Assembly: GCA_002454505.1 (NCBI GenBank)
Contig: DKJA01000214.1
Location: 399-61,716 of the forward strand
DNA from: Oxalobacteraceae bacterium UBA6704
GTDB taxonomy: Bacteria > Pseudomonadota > Gammaproteobacteria > Burkholderiales > Burkholderiaceae_D
Length of the DNA: 61,318 nucleotides
Reading direction: 5' to 3'
Shown one piece after another: positions 51,490 through 59,707 of this stretch. A program made the position numbers and the translations under genes. Numbering within the stretch: position 1 is the first letter of the stretch; each line of letters begins with the position of its first letter. The notes beneath the pieces are model-generated. The model was not told the DNA's origin. It saw only the letters and a list, made by a program, of their open reading frames with translations, and did no database searches.

Positions 51490-53028
51490 TTACCGGGGAT
51501 CGCGGCGCATGAAGGTGCGCACGGTATCGTTCAGCGTTTCCATGTTCACCGGCTTGGTCAGGTGATGGCTGAAGCCTGCCGCCATCGCGTTCGCACGGTC
51601 CTTGTCCTGGCCGTAGCCGGTCAGTGCGATCAGTGCCGTATCGGCCAGTTGCGGATAGCCGCGCATCTTCGCGGCCACTTCCACGCCGCTCATGTCCGGC
51701 AGGCCGATGTCGAGGAAGATCACGTCCGGCTGCAGCCGCAGGGCTGCCGCGATGGCGCCGGCGCCGTCGTGCGCCATGTGCACGTCGTGGCCGGCGAACT
51801 GCAGCAGTGCCGACACGATTTCCGCCGAGTCCAGATTGTCGTCCACCACGAGGATGCGGTGCGCATCGCCGGCCCGCGCCGGTGCCGCGCCATCGGCCGC
51901 CGCGGCGGGCGCTGTCGTGCCGGCCCGCTGCAGCAGCGGCAGGTGCACTTCGAACGTGCTGCCCTGGTCGGGACCGGCGCTGTGTACGTTGACGGTGCCG
52001 CCATGCAGGTTGACCAGCGTACGCACCAGCGACAGGCCGATGCCCAGGCCGTCCTGCACGCGGTCCGGCGCATGGCCGGCCTGGGCGAACAGGTCGAAGA
52101 TCGAGGCCGCCTGTTCCGGCGGGATGCCGATGCCGTTGTCCGTCACGCGGACGACTGCCTCAGTGCCTTCCAGCGCGGCCGTCAGCACGATGCGTCCACC
52201 CGGCGGCGTGAACTTGGCCGCGTTGTTCAGCAGGTTGCCGACCACCTGGGCCAGGCGCACGCTGTCGCCGTCGACCCAGATCTCCTGGCCCGGCAGCTGC
52301 ACCGCCAGCACGTGCTTGCGGGCGGCGATATTCGGTTCGGCCGTTTCGGCGGCACTGCGCAGCAGGGCGCACAGCTCCACCTCGGCGCGGCGCAGCGTGA
52401 TCTTGCCCTGCGAGATGCGCGACACATCCAGCAGGTCGTCCACCAGCCGCACCATGTGGTCGGTCTGGCGCAGGATCACGCGGCGGGCATTCTCCTGCGC
52501 CGGCGACGAGTGCGGATCGAGGCTGCGCAGCAGCTCGACGGCATTGCGGATCGGCCCCAGCGGATTGCGCAGCTCGTGCGCGAGGATGGCCAGGAACTCG
52601 TCCTTGCGGCGGTCCATGTCGCGCAGCTCGCGTTCCACGCGGGCCAGGCGCAGCAGCGCGCGCACGTTGGCCACCAGTTCCTCGGGCTCGATCGGTTCGA
52701 ACAGGTAGTTGTCGGCGCCGCTGTCCAGCGCGCGCACGCGGTCGGGCGAAGCCAGGTACGAAGCGGACGTCTGCAGCACCAGCACCATCGCCGTGTGCGG
52801 ATCCTGCTTCAGCCGGCGGCACACGTCGAAGCCGTTAATGTCCGGCAGCTTGGTGTCGAGCAGCACCAGGTCCGGCGTGTGTTCCTGCGACAGCTGCAGC
52901 GCTTCCATGCCGCTGCCCGTCTCGATGACGCGAAAGCCGGCGCGCTTCAGGATACGTGTCTTGGCATAGCGTGCCGCGTCGGTATCGTCGACGTTCAGGA
53001 TCAGGGGTTCGGACGGGGAGGCGGACAT
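51490..53028 (-). CDS. Receiver-histidine kinase-receiver hybrid protein
   Basis: A 512-residue soluble protein. The first receiver (about 8-128) has Asp58 in LVLLDTKLPD but the usual Lys before Pro is Glu (YLFEPIEP), so its switch may be altered. The kinase (about 140-370) has His151 in LAHELRNPLGPI, NNAAKFTPPGG, DNGIGIPPE and GLGIGLSLVRTL. The second receiver (about 390-510) has VDDNLDSAE, IFLDIGLPDMSG and the normal LTKPVN. No membrane or other sensor domain. It is the last gene of the operon that starts with rsbR and starts 8 bases after the previous gene. No output domain is present, so a partner regulator elsewhere is needed. Confidence 0.92.
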   Translation of the reverse strand: MSASPSEPLILNVDDTDAARYAKTRILKRAGFRVIETGSGMEALQLSQEHTPDLVLLDTKLPDINGFDVCRRLKQDPHTAMVLVLQTSASYLASPDRVRALDSGADNYLFEPIEPEELVANVRALLRLARVERELRDMDRRKDEFLAILAHELRNPLGPIRNAVELLRSLDPHSSPAQENARRVILRQTDHMVRLVDDLLDVSRISQGKITLRRAEVELCALLRSAAETAEPNIAARKHVLAVQLPGQEIWVDGDSVRLAQVVGNLLNNAAKFTPPGGRIVLTAALEGTEAVVRVTDNGIGIPPEQAASIFDLFAQAGHAPDRVQDGLGIGLSLVRTLVNLHGGTVNVHSAGPDQGSTFEVHLPLLQRAGTTAPAAAADGAAPARAGDAHRILVVDDNLDSAEIVSALLQFAGHDVHMAHDGAGAIAAALRLQPDVIFLDIGLPDMSGVEVAAKMRGYPQLADTALIALTGYGQDKDRANAMAAGFSHHLTKPVNMETLNDTVRTFMRRDPR

Positions 53029-53036
53029 GATGCTCT

Positions 53037-54785
53037 CTAGTGTACATGACAGAGGGTGTTCAGCTGCGCCAGCAACTCGTCGCGTGCGACGGGCTTGCCG
53101 AAGTAGGCGTCGGCCCCCAGCGAAAAGGCCTTCTGGCGGTCGACCACCTCGGACACGATCACCACCGGCACCTGCTTGCGGCGTTCGTCGTCCTTGACCT
53201 GCGTGAGCCAGCGCCAGCTGTCGCCGCCGTTCAGGTACAGGTCGAGGATCACGGCGGCCGGCCGTTCGGCCTGCCATGCCTGTTCGGCCTCCCAGACGCT
53301 GCGCACGCAGATCAGCCGGTAGGGCGAATTGCGGAAGTAACTGCGGTACAGCAGCTGCGCGGAGCGGTCGTCCTCGACGACCAGCAGCGGGATGCCTTCG
53401 CTGTCGCCGCCGTCGGGCCGGAAGATGGCCGGTTCCGGCAGCGCGTCGTACAGCAGCGGCACGGTGGCCGAGAACGTGGAGCCGCTGCCCGGCGTGCTTT
53501 GCAGCGTCACCGAGCCGCCCAGCAGCGCGGCCAGCTTGCGGCACAGGGGCAGGCCCAGGCCGGTGCCCTTGATGCGGTGCTGCAGCCGGTTCTCCACCTG
53601 CGAGAATTCCTCGAAAATGATCTGCTGGTGCTCCGGCGCGATGCCGATGCCGGTATCGCTCACCTCGAAGCGCACCGCATCGCCTTTCGGCAGCAGCGTG
53701 GCGGTCACGCGCACGTGGCCGCTCTCGGTGAACTTCAGCGCGTTGGAAATGAAGTTGCGCAGGATCTGCGACAGCTTCGCTTCGTCCGTCATCATCGTGA
53801 TCGGCTGCTCGGGTTCGTCGAACAGCAGCTCCACCGTGGCCGACACCAGCAGCGGGCGCAGCATGCCGCGCAGCGCCGAGAACATCTCGACCACTTCGAA
53901 CGGCGCGGCGCGCACGTCGACCTTGCCCGCTTCGATCTTGGCCAGGTCGAGCAGGTCGTCCACCAGTTCGGTCAGCGATTCGGCGCCCTTCATGATGAAG
54001 CGCACCTGCTTTTCCTGTTCCGGCGTCAGCTCGCCGTCGACCCGCTCGATCAGCAGCCGCGACAGCGCGCGGATCGACGACAGCGGCGTGCGGAACTCGT
54101 GCGTCATGTTCGACAGGAAGCGCGTCTTCATCTCGTCGGCACGGCGCAGGTGGTCGGCCTTTTCATCGAGCTCGGCGTACAGCGCCACCACGCCGCGGTT
54201 GGTGTCTTCCAGCTCGCGGGTCAGCTGCACCAGCTCGTCCTGCCGCGTCTTCAGTTCGGCCAGCGTGGACAGCAGCTCCTTGTTCTGCTGCTGCACTTCG
54301 GACACCGTCACGTCCGGCGCCAGCGCCGTCAGCTGCATGCCCATGTCGCCGATCGTGGCCGGCGTCAGCAGCGGCGACTCGTGCGGCAGCAGTTTCTTCA
54401 GCGTGATGGTGGTGCCCTCGCCGGGCGTCGTGGCGATGTCGAACTGGTCCATCAGCCGGCGCGCGCCGAGGATGCCCATGCCCATTCCCGTCTGCGACTG
54501 GTAGCGGCCGGACAGCACCACGTCCAGGTGGGGAATGCCGGCGCCCTTGTCCTCGACGCGGATCACCAGCAGCTGCGGCGCCGTGGTGCCCTCGACGGAG
54601 AATTCGACGCGGCCCGTGCCCACATAGCTGTACACGTTGCGGGCCAGTTCCGACACGGCGGTGGCGATGCGGATCTGGTCCTGCGCGCCGAAGCCGCACA
54701 GCGCAGCGATCTGGCGGGCGCGCTGGCGCGACGCCACCACGTCCAGTTCCTGGCCGATGCCGAGGCTGAGGATGCGCAGGCTCAT
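53037..54785 (-). CDS. RsbT-like ATPase fused to histidine kinase and receiver
   Basis: A 582-residue protein with an unusual domain order. Residues 1-135 are an RsbT-like GHKL ATPase: SELARNVYSYVG, VEDKGAGIPHLD, GMGMGILGARRLM and GEGTTI. A predicted coiled coil (about 162-222) leads to a kinase with His229 in NMTHEFRTPLSSI, NFISNALKFT, DTGIGIAPE and GTGLGLPLCRKLA. The receiver (about 465-580) has VVEDDRSA and Asp in VILDLYLNGG. The start is ATG 54785, one base after the stop of the previous gene. The RsbT-like head may dock on RsbS or the stressosome and pass its state to the kinase; that is inference. Confidence 0.9.
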   Translation of the reverse strand: MSLRILSLGIGQELDVVASRQRARQIAALCGFGAQDQIRIATAVSELARNVYSYVGTGRVEFSVEGTTAPQLLVIRVEDKGAGIPHLDVVLSGRYQSQTGMGMGILGARRLMDQFDIATTPGEGTTITLKKLLPHESPLLTPATIGDMGMQLTALAPDVTVSEVQQQNKELLSTLAELKTRQDELVQLTRELEDTNRGVVALYAELDEKADHLRRADEMKTRFLSNMTHEFRTPLSSIRALSRLLIERVDGELTPEQEKQVRFIMKGAESLTELVDDLLDLAKIEAGKVDVRAAPFEVVEMFSALRGMLRPLLVSATVELLFDEPEQPITMMTDEAKLSQILRNFISNALKFTESGHVRVTATLLPKGDAVRFEVSDTGIGIAPEHQQIIFEEFSQVENRLQHRIKGTGLGLPLCRKLAALLGGSVTLQSTPGSGSTFSATVPLLYDALPEPAIFRPDGGDSEGIPLLVVEDDRSAQLLYRSYFRNSPYRLICVRSVWEAEQAWQAERPAAVILDLYLNGGDSWRWLTQVKDDERRKQVPVVIVSEVVDRQKAFSLGADAYFGKPVARDELLAQLNTLCHVH

Positions 54786-54786
54786 G

Positions 54787-55815
54787 TCACGCTCCCCGCC
54801 GGTCGCGCAGCACCAGCACGGTGTTGTCGTCGCGGCCGCGGCTGAAATCGCGGTACAGCACGGCGGCAATCACGGCCGGATGGCAGGAGGCCAGGCCGGG
54901 GTAGTCCTCGATATGCCAGCGGGCGGTGAGGCCGTCCGAATGCAGCACCAGCAGGGCATGGTCGCCCCATGGCACGTCGAACTCCTGCACCTTGCGCATA
55001 TTGCTGCCGACGATGCCGTTGTGCGACACCAGCTGGCGCCGTTCGCCGGCCAGGAACAGGTGCGCCGAGATATTGCCGACGCCGGCGAACTTCAGCGTGT
55101 CGTGCAGCATGTCGATGCGGGCCACGGCCACGGCGGCGCCGCGCGTGGCGCGCAGCGCCGCGTGGGCATCGTGCAGCAGCTCGGCGGCCGACAGTTCCGG
55201 TGCGTCGGCGACGACCGCGGCAGCCGGCTCGGATGCCTGCGCCGCCAGCGGGCCGTGGCCCAGGCCGTCGGCCACCAGCACCGTGGCCGACGTGGCGCCA
55301 TGGGCCAGCGACCAGCTGTCGCCGGCCACGTGCTCGCCATGCATCGGCAGGCAGACGACGCCCCATTCGATCGCCTGCGCGGCATGCGCGGTATCGCGCG
55401 GCCACAGGGTCATCATGATGGCGGTGCCGCGGTCCGGTGCGCTGTAGATGTCGAACACGCTGGACAGCCGGCGCATCGCCCCCAGGCCGGCGCCGTAGCT
55501 GCCGGCCGTGGACGTGCCGTCCGCCATGCTGGCGGCCAGGTTGCGGATGCCGGGGCCCTTGTCCAGCGCGAGGATCTCGATGCCATGCACGGCGCCCTGC
55601 TGCAGCGGCCGCACGACGATCTCGCCGTGGCCGGCATGTTTCAGCAGATTGGTGGCCGCCTCGGTGACGACGAGCGCCACTTCGCCGGCCGCCGTTTCGT
55701 CGAAGCCCAGGCCCGTGGCCAGGTCGACGGCGGCCCGGCGCACGGGTGCGATCTGGCTGCTGTCGGCGACGGGGTAGCTGGTTTGCCGGAACTGCGCGGC
55801 TAGAATGGTTTCCAT
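54787..55815 (-). CDS. RsbX-like protein: GHKL ATPase plus PP2C phosphatase
   Basis: A 342-residue two-domain protein. Residues about 10-140 form a GHKL ATPase of the anti-sigma type (VVTEAATNLLKHAGHGE; ALDKGPGIRN; GAGLGAMRRL; DRGTAIMM). Residues about 150-340 are a SpoIIE/RsbX-type PP2C phosphatase with metal-binding VADGLGHGPLA, LHSDGL and DDNTVLVL. In Bacillus, RsbX dephosphorylates RsbS and RsbR to reset the stressosome. Here the phosphatase is fused to an ATPase. The start overlaps the rsbT stop by 16 bases. It is a good candidate for the reset enzyme. Confidence 0.88.
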   Translation of the reverse strand: METILAAQFRQTSYPVADSSQIAPVRRAAVDLATGLGFDETAAGEVALVVTEAATNLLKHAGHGEIVVRPLQQGAVHGIEILALDKGPGIRNLAASMADGTSTAGSYGAGLGAMRRLSSVFDIYSAPDRGTAIMMTLWPRDTAHAAQAIEWGVVCLPMHGEHVAGDSWSLAHGATSATVLVADGLGHGPLAAQASEPAAAVVADAPELSAAELLHDAHAALRATRGAAVAVARIDMLHDTLKFAGVGNISAHLFLAGERRQLVSHNGIVGSNMRKVQEFDVPWGDHALLVLHSDGLTARWHIEDYPGLASCHPAVIAAVLYRDFSRGRDDNTVLVLRDRRGA

Positions 55816-56216
55816 TTGCTGATCTTTACGGTGGTGCCCTGGCCGGGGGCCGAATCCAGTTCGAATTCGTCCGCCAGCCGTTTTGCGCCGGACAGGCCGA
55901 GGCCCATGCCGCCGCCGGTCGTGTAGCCGTCGGTCAGCGCTTTCGCGATGTCGACGATGCCGGGACCGTGGTCGATGAACGTCAGGCCGATGCCCTTGCG
56001 CATGCCGTTCAATAATTTTTCAATATGGGCTTCACCGCCGCCGCCATACCGCAGCGTGTTGCGCGCCAGTTCGCTGGCAGCGGTGATCATCTTGGTCTGC
56101 TCGATCAGCGAAAAGCCGGTGGCGATCATCAGCTCGCGCACGGACTGGCGCAGCCGCACCACGTCTTCGTCGGAGCGGATCGGCATGACCACGGCATCGA
56201 CATCTGTATTGCTCAA
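55800..56216 (-). CDS. rsbT: Stressosome serine kinase RsbT
   Basis: A 138-residue GHKL kinase of normal RsbT length. ATP-binding motifs are SELARNTLRYGGGG (N box), FIDHGPGI (G1), GGGMGLGLSGAKRL (G2) and GQGTTVKI. In Bacillus, RsbT is held by the RsbR/RsbS complex and, on stress, phosphorylates RsbS and RsbR and then leaves to activate RsbU. No RsbU is present here. It follows rsbS by 21 bases and overlaps the next gene by 16 bases. Confidence 0.92.
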   Translation of the reverse strand: MSNTDVDAVVMPIRSDEDVVRLRQSVRELMIATGFSLIEQTKMITAASELARNTLRYGGGGEAHIEKLLNGMRKGIGLTFIDHGPGIVDIAKALTDGYTTGGGMGLGLSGAKRLADEFELDSAPGQGTTVKISKWKPF

Positions 56217-56237
56217 GGATCGCCTTTTGGGGTTGGG

Positions 56238-56594
56238 TTAACTGGCGCTCTGCTGCAGCAGCTTGATGCCTTTTTCGACATTCAGCGCCGTGCGCACGCC
56301 ATGCAGCGTCAGGCCCAGCTCGACGAGCGTGATCGCCACGGCCGGCTGCATGCCGACCAGTACCGTGCGCGCATCGAGGATGCGTGCCATCGCCGCCGTG
56401 TTGCTGATCATGCGGCCGATGAACGAATCGACGATGTCCAGCGCCGAGATGTCGATCAGCACGCCCCGGGCGCGATCCTTGACGATGCGCGAGGTCAGGT
56501 CGTCCTGCAGCGTCATGGCCAGCCGGTCGTGCATGTCGACCTGGATCGTGACCAGCAGCAGTTCGCCCATTTTCAGGATGGGGATGCGTTCCAT
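56238..56594 (-). CDS. rsbS: Stressosome scaffold RsbS
   Basis: A 118-residue single STAS domain. It matches Bacillus RsbS: IPILKMGELLLVTIQVDMHD at the start, DISALDIVDSFIGRMI and GMQPAVAITLVELGL. The phosphoacceptor is Ser57 in VDSFIG, equivalent to Ser59 of Bacillus RsbS, the key residue that RsbT phosphorylates. It lies 7 bases after rsbR. It should form the stressosome core with RsbR. Confidence 0.93.
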   Translation of the reverse strand: MERIPILKMGELLLVTIQVDMHDRLAMTLQDDLTSRIVKDRARGVLIDISALDIVDSFIGRMISNTAAMARILDARTVLVGMQPAVAITLVELGLTLHGVRTALNVEKGIKLLQQSAS

Positions 56595-56601
56595 GCGCGC
56601 C

Positions 56602-57465
56602 TCAGGCCTGGTCGGCGCGCACGACGGCGGCGCCCACCCGTTTCAGCGCCACCAGGAAGGCATCGGCCAGCGTGGCCTTGGTGATCACGTCTTCCAGGTT
56701 CACGCCCAGGTGCACGATGGTCTGCGCGATCTGCGGGCGGATGCCGCTGATGATGCAGTCCGCGCCCATCAGGCGGGCCGCCGCCACGGTTTTCAGCAGG
56801 TGCTGGGCGACCAGCGTGTCGACGGTCGGCACGCCGGTGATGTCGATGATGGCGATCGACGCGCCCGTCTCGATGATCTTTTCCAGCAGGTTTTCCATCA
56901 CCACCTGGGTGCGCGCGCTGTCCAGCGTGCCGATCAGCGGCAGCGCCAGCACGTCCTTCCACAGCTGCACGACGGGCGTGGACAGCTCCAGCAGTTCCTG
57001 CTGCTGGCGCATGATCACGCTTTCGCGGCCGCGCTGGTATTCCTCGATCGTGAACAGGCCCATGCGGTCGAACAGGTTGCCCGTGTCCGTCAGCGCGGCG
57101 GCCAGCGCCTCCGCGTCGCCGGCCAGCGACTGGCGCAGCAGCGCGAAGACGGGGTCCTTCAGCGAGAAGATAAAGGTGGCCGTTTCCGTCGGGGAGAAGC
57201 CCTGGCGCACGCGTGCGGCGGAAATCTCGCCCAGCAGCTGGCGCACCTCGGCCCAGGCCGGCGTGTCGAAATCGTAGTTCTGGCCTTTTTCGACGGCATT
57301 CGCCACCAGCGGCAGGAAGCGCGCCGCCTGCTGGCGGATTTCCGCTTCCGACGTCTTGTCGCGCCGCACCAGGCGGGACAGCATCCCGCTGAGCCAGCCC
57401 TCCAGCAAGGTCTCCTGATTCTCGTTGAGGATTTTGGCCAGGTGGCCGGTCGTTGCGATGCTCAT
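56602..57465 (-). CDS. rsbR: Stressosome sensor RsbR
   Basis: A 287-residue protein. The N-terminal half (about 1-145) is a helical, globin-like sensor domain of the RsbRD type. A linker helix leads to a C-terminal STAS domain (about 165-280) with LPLIGTLDSARTQVVMENLL, DITGVPTVDTLVAQHL and GIRPQIAQTIVHLGV. Thr217 in VDTLVA is the equivalent of the phosphorylated Thr205 of Bacillus RsbRA; Thr180 may correspond to the second site. ATG 57465 has GGAG upstream. It leads an operon of six genes on the minus strand down to 51490. The signal it senses is unknown; there is no haem-binding motif that I can confirm. Confidence 0.93.
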   Translation of the reverse strand: MSIATTGHLAKILNENQETLLEGWLSGMLSRLVRRDKTSEAEIRQQAARFLPLVANAVEKGQNYDFDTPAWAEVRQLLGEISAARVRQGFSPTETATFIFSLKDPVFALLRQSLAGDAEALAAALTDTGNLFDRMGLFTIEEYQRGRESVIMRQQQELLELSTPVVQLWKDVLALPLIGTLDSARTQVVMENLLEKIIETGASIAIIDITGVPTVDTLVAQHLLKTVAAARLMGADCIISGIRPQIAQTIVHLGVNLEDVITKATLADAFLVALKRVGAAVVRADQA

Positions 57466-57620
57466 GCGTTCTCCGGAATGTGACTATCTGAACAAACTAG
57501 TGTAGCAGTTTGCTACGGGGCGCGATGATACGTCGGGAAATATTTCCTTGCCGCACAGTACGCGCGGTTGCGGGCTGGCGCGGTTCTATAATCGAATCTG
57601 TACGCGAAAAAGGAGGCGCC

Positions 57621-57962
57621 ATGTCCCGAACCTGTCTTGCGGTGCTGGTTGCCGCCGCGCTGCTGGTTGGCTGCGCCGCCATGCCCGGCGCTACTGAATA
57701 TAGTTGCGATAATGGCAAGGCTGTGCAGGTCGCCTATGCCGAAGGCGGCACGGCGCAACTCGTGCTGGACGGCCGCCGCTACGCGCTGCGGCAGGCCATG
57801 TCGGCCTCCGGCGCGCGCTATGTCACCGACGCCGGCCCCCGGCCAGGCACGGCGCTCGAATGGTGGACGAAAGGCCCCGCCGCCATGCTGCGCGAGGGGC
57901 CGGCCGGGCAGGCCGACGATCCGGGCGCATTCCGCCAGGTGGCCGGCTGCACCAGCCGCTGA
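57621..57962 (+). CDS. MliC-family lipoprotein (lysozyme inhibitor-like)
   Basis: A 113-residue lipoprotein. The signal ends in the lipobox LLVGC (lipidated Cys18), and the mature part has the MliC pattern YSCDNGKAVQVAY, LVLDGRRYAL and SGARYVTDAG, with a Trp-rich end (ALEWWTKGPAAML). Family members block C-type lysozyme in the periplasm. ATG 57621 has AAGGAGG upstream; a longer open frame upstream is not used. It diverges from rsbR with 155 bases between and could be a stress-envelope gene, but I see no shared regulation. Confidence 0.85.
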   Translation: MSRTCLAVLVAAALLVGCAAMPGATEYSCDNGKAVQVAYAEGGTAQLVLDGRRYALRQAMSASGARYVTDAGPRPGTALEWWTKGPAAMLREGPAGQADDPGAFRQVAGCTSR

Positions 57963-58024
57963 CTGGTTGACACGTCGGGCACAGCGGGGATAATGCCCGC
58001 TCCGATCTCCCCAAGGCCGCCCTG

Positions 58025-58822
58025 ATGAGCAATCCTTCCGTTCCCGCCGAAACCCGCCCGCGCCGCCGCGCCTTCATCCCCGTGCTGGCCGTCGCCGTGG
58101 CGGTGCTGGCCACCGGCGGTAGCGCGCTGCTGGGCTGGAAGCAGTGGCAGGCCCAGCCCGTATTCGTGCAGGCTTACGAGACGCAGCGCGGCCAGCAGCT
58201 CAATGCCACGCTGCCCGATGGCAGCCGGCTGCAGCTCGATTCCGCCAGCCGGGTGGATATCGCCTTCTACGAGAAGCGCCGCGAAGTGAAACTGAGCGAA
58301 GGGCAGGCTCTGTTTGCCGTGCCGGACGACCCGGCGCGGCCGTTCCAGGTGGTGGCCGGGCCGGTGCGGGTGATGGCGGGCACCGCCCGTTTCGCGGTGC
58401 GCAACACGCCGTATCTGCGCGGCGAGGATGGCCTGAACGTGGCCGTCGAACAGGGCAAGGTGGATGTCGAACCGACCAAATCCTCCGCCGGCGCGGTCGC
58501 GCTGACGGCCGGGCAGCAGGTGTCCGGCGATGCGGAAGGCAAGCTGTCCGCCCCGTCCGCCATCGCCGTGGCGGACATCGCCAGCTGGCGCACCTACCGC
58601 GTGGCGTTCCATGGCCAGCGGCTCGACAACGCGCTGTCCGAACTGTCCCGCTATGGCGACGTGCCGCTGGTGCTGCGCGACCCGGCCGTCGCCGCGCTGA
58701 AGGTCACCGGCACGTTCGATCCCCGCGACCTGCCCGCCTTCCTGCAGGCGCTGCCGGCCATCGCGCCGGTGCGGCTGCAGAAGAATGCGGCCGGTGCCAC
58801 CGAGGTGGTGGCGGCGCGATAA
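58025..58822 (+). CDS. FecR-domain protein lacking the anti-sigma N-terminus
   Basis: A 265-residue protein. A short basic N-terminus leads to one membrane helix (about 15-38, AFIPVLAVAVAVLATGGSALLG), then a periplasmic FecR domain (about 55-160: TLPDGSRLQLDSASRVDIAF; LSEGQALFAVPDDPARPFQV) and a C-terminal secretin/TonB short-N-like domain (RLDNALSELSRYGDVPLVL; VTGTFDPRDLPAFLQAL). Normal FecR proteins start with a cytoplasmic anti-sigma domain of about 80 residues; here the cytoplasmic part has only about 15. No ECF sigma gene is adjacent. It may act without a sigma partner or be a remnant. Confidence 0.85.
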   Translation: MSNPSVPAETRPRRRAFIPVLAVAVAVLATGGSALLGWKQWQAQPVFVQAYETQRGQQLNATLPDGSRLQLDSASRVDIAFYEKRREVKLSEGQALFAVPDDPARPFQVVAGPVRVMAGTARFAVRNTPYLRGEDGLNVAVEQGKVDVEPTKSSAGAVALTAGQQVSGDAEGKLSAPSAIAVADIASWRTYRVAFHGQRLDNALSELSRYGDVPLVLRDPAVAALKVTGTFDPRDLPAFLQALPAIAPVRLQKNAAGATEVVAAR

Positions 58823-58936
58823 GCGCCGGTGCCTGGCAATGAATGCCGGCTTGATCCAGGTCAAGGTATTTACATGGTGCCGCTTCCTACAATTGCGCAA
58901 TCTCATCGATACGATGGGTCATTTCGGAGGATGAAC

Positions 58937-59386
58937 ATGAAACGGAAATTGATCACGCGGATCGCCACGGTCGCGATGCTGCTGGGCCAGGGCGCCGCCT
59001 GGGCGGCGCAGCCTGTCATCGACGTCTATAAAACGGCGACGTGCGGCTGCTGCAAGGCGTGGATCCAGCACCTGGAAAAGAACGGCTTCACGGTCAAGGC
59101 GCACGACGTGGCCGACACGTCCGGCTACCGCGCCAAATTCGGCATCCCGCAGCAATACGGCTCGTGCCACACGGGCACGGTTGCCGGTTACGCGCTGGAA
59201 GGCCACGTGCCGGCGGCGGACATCCACCGGCTGCTGGCGCAGAAGCCGAAGGCGGCCGGCCTGGCCGTGCCGGGCATGCCGGCTGGTTCGCCCGGCATGG
59301 AAGGCCCGCGGCAGGATCCTTACGATGTCCTGCTGGTCAAGCAGGATGGCAGCGCCACGGTGTACGGCCATCACGGCTCGAAGTAG
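58937..59386 (+). CDS. DUF411 (CopG-like) periplasmic metal-binding protein
   Basis: A 149-residue exported protein. A signal peptide (MKRKLITRIATVAMLLGQGAAW-AA) precedes a DUF411 domain with the metal motif TATCGCCKAWIQHLE, a glutaredoxin-like FTVKAHDVADTSGYRAKFGI and the downstream SCHTGTVAGYALEGHVPA, whose Cys and His complete the site. DUF411 proteins such as CopG bind copper in the periplasm. Two ATGs (58931, 58937) follow GGAGG; the second has the right spacing. No other copper gene is adjacent. It may be a tolerance factor, unproven. Confidence 0.87.
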   Translation: MKRKLITRIATVAMLLGQGAAWAAQPVIDVYKTATCGCCKAWIQHLEKNGFTVKAHDVADTSGYRAKFGIPQQYGSCHTGTVAGYALEGHVPAADIHRLLAQKPKAAGLAVPGMPAGSPGMEGPRQDPYDVLLVKQDGSATVYGHHGSK

Positions 59387-59707
59387 CGCCGTTTTTCCTG
59401 GCCGAAAATCTCCGGCTTGAGATGCGACAAACCCGCGCCATAAACCTGTGGCGCCGGGTCGATAAAGCGCGAACACCCGCGCAAATGCCATGGACATGAC
59501 GCCGGCAACCGCTATAGATTGGTTGCGAATTCATCCGGCATCGCCCCGATCCATGCATCGACCACCTCACGCCAGAGGGCAGGTTTCCTGTTGACGTTCC
59601 GCATGCGCAGTCATGCGCGCGGGCGACCTGCCTGGCAGATCATGAAAAAGTGAGGCAGCAGCAGGGCCGGCCGGTTGACCGTTTTCGCTCAACTGCCGGG
59701 GACTGCC
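59387..59707. other. Intergenic region with one hairpin
   Basis: This 321-base gap has no gene I can support. A hairpin with one bulge forms from ACCCGCGCCA (59431-59440) and TGGCGCCGGGT (59449-59459), not followed by a T run, so it could be a weak terminator of the DUF411 gene. A smaller pair GCCG/CGGC lies at 59401-59415. I looked for riboswitch patterns and saw none. The last bases hold the GGGGA ribosome-binding site of the next gene. Confidence 0.45.

Noticed and set aside
48528..51512. Open frame of 994 codons on the plus strand through the array and opposite the S9 peptidase
   Set aside because: It arises from the 99-base period (divisible by three) and from the high GC content opposite a real gene. 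The translation is Arg/Gln/Val-rich with no domain.
59387..59707. Riboswitch upstream of the autotransporter-like gene
   Set aside because: Only a simple hairpin at 59431-59459 is seen; no conserved riboswitch core could be matched.
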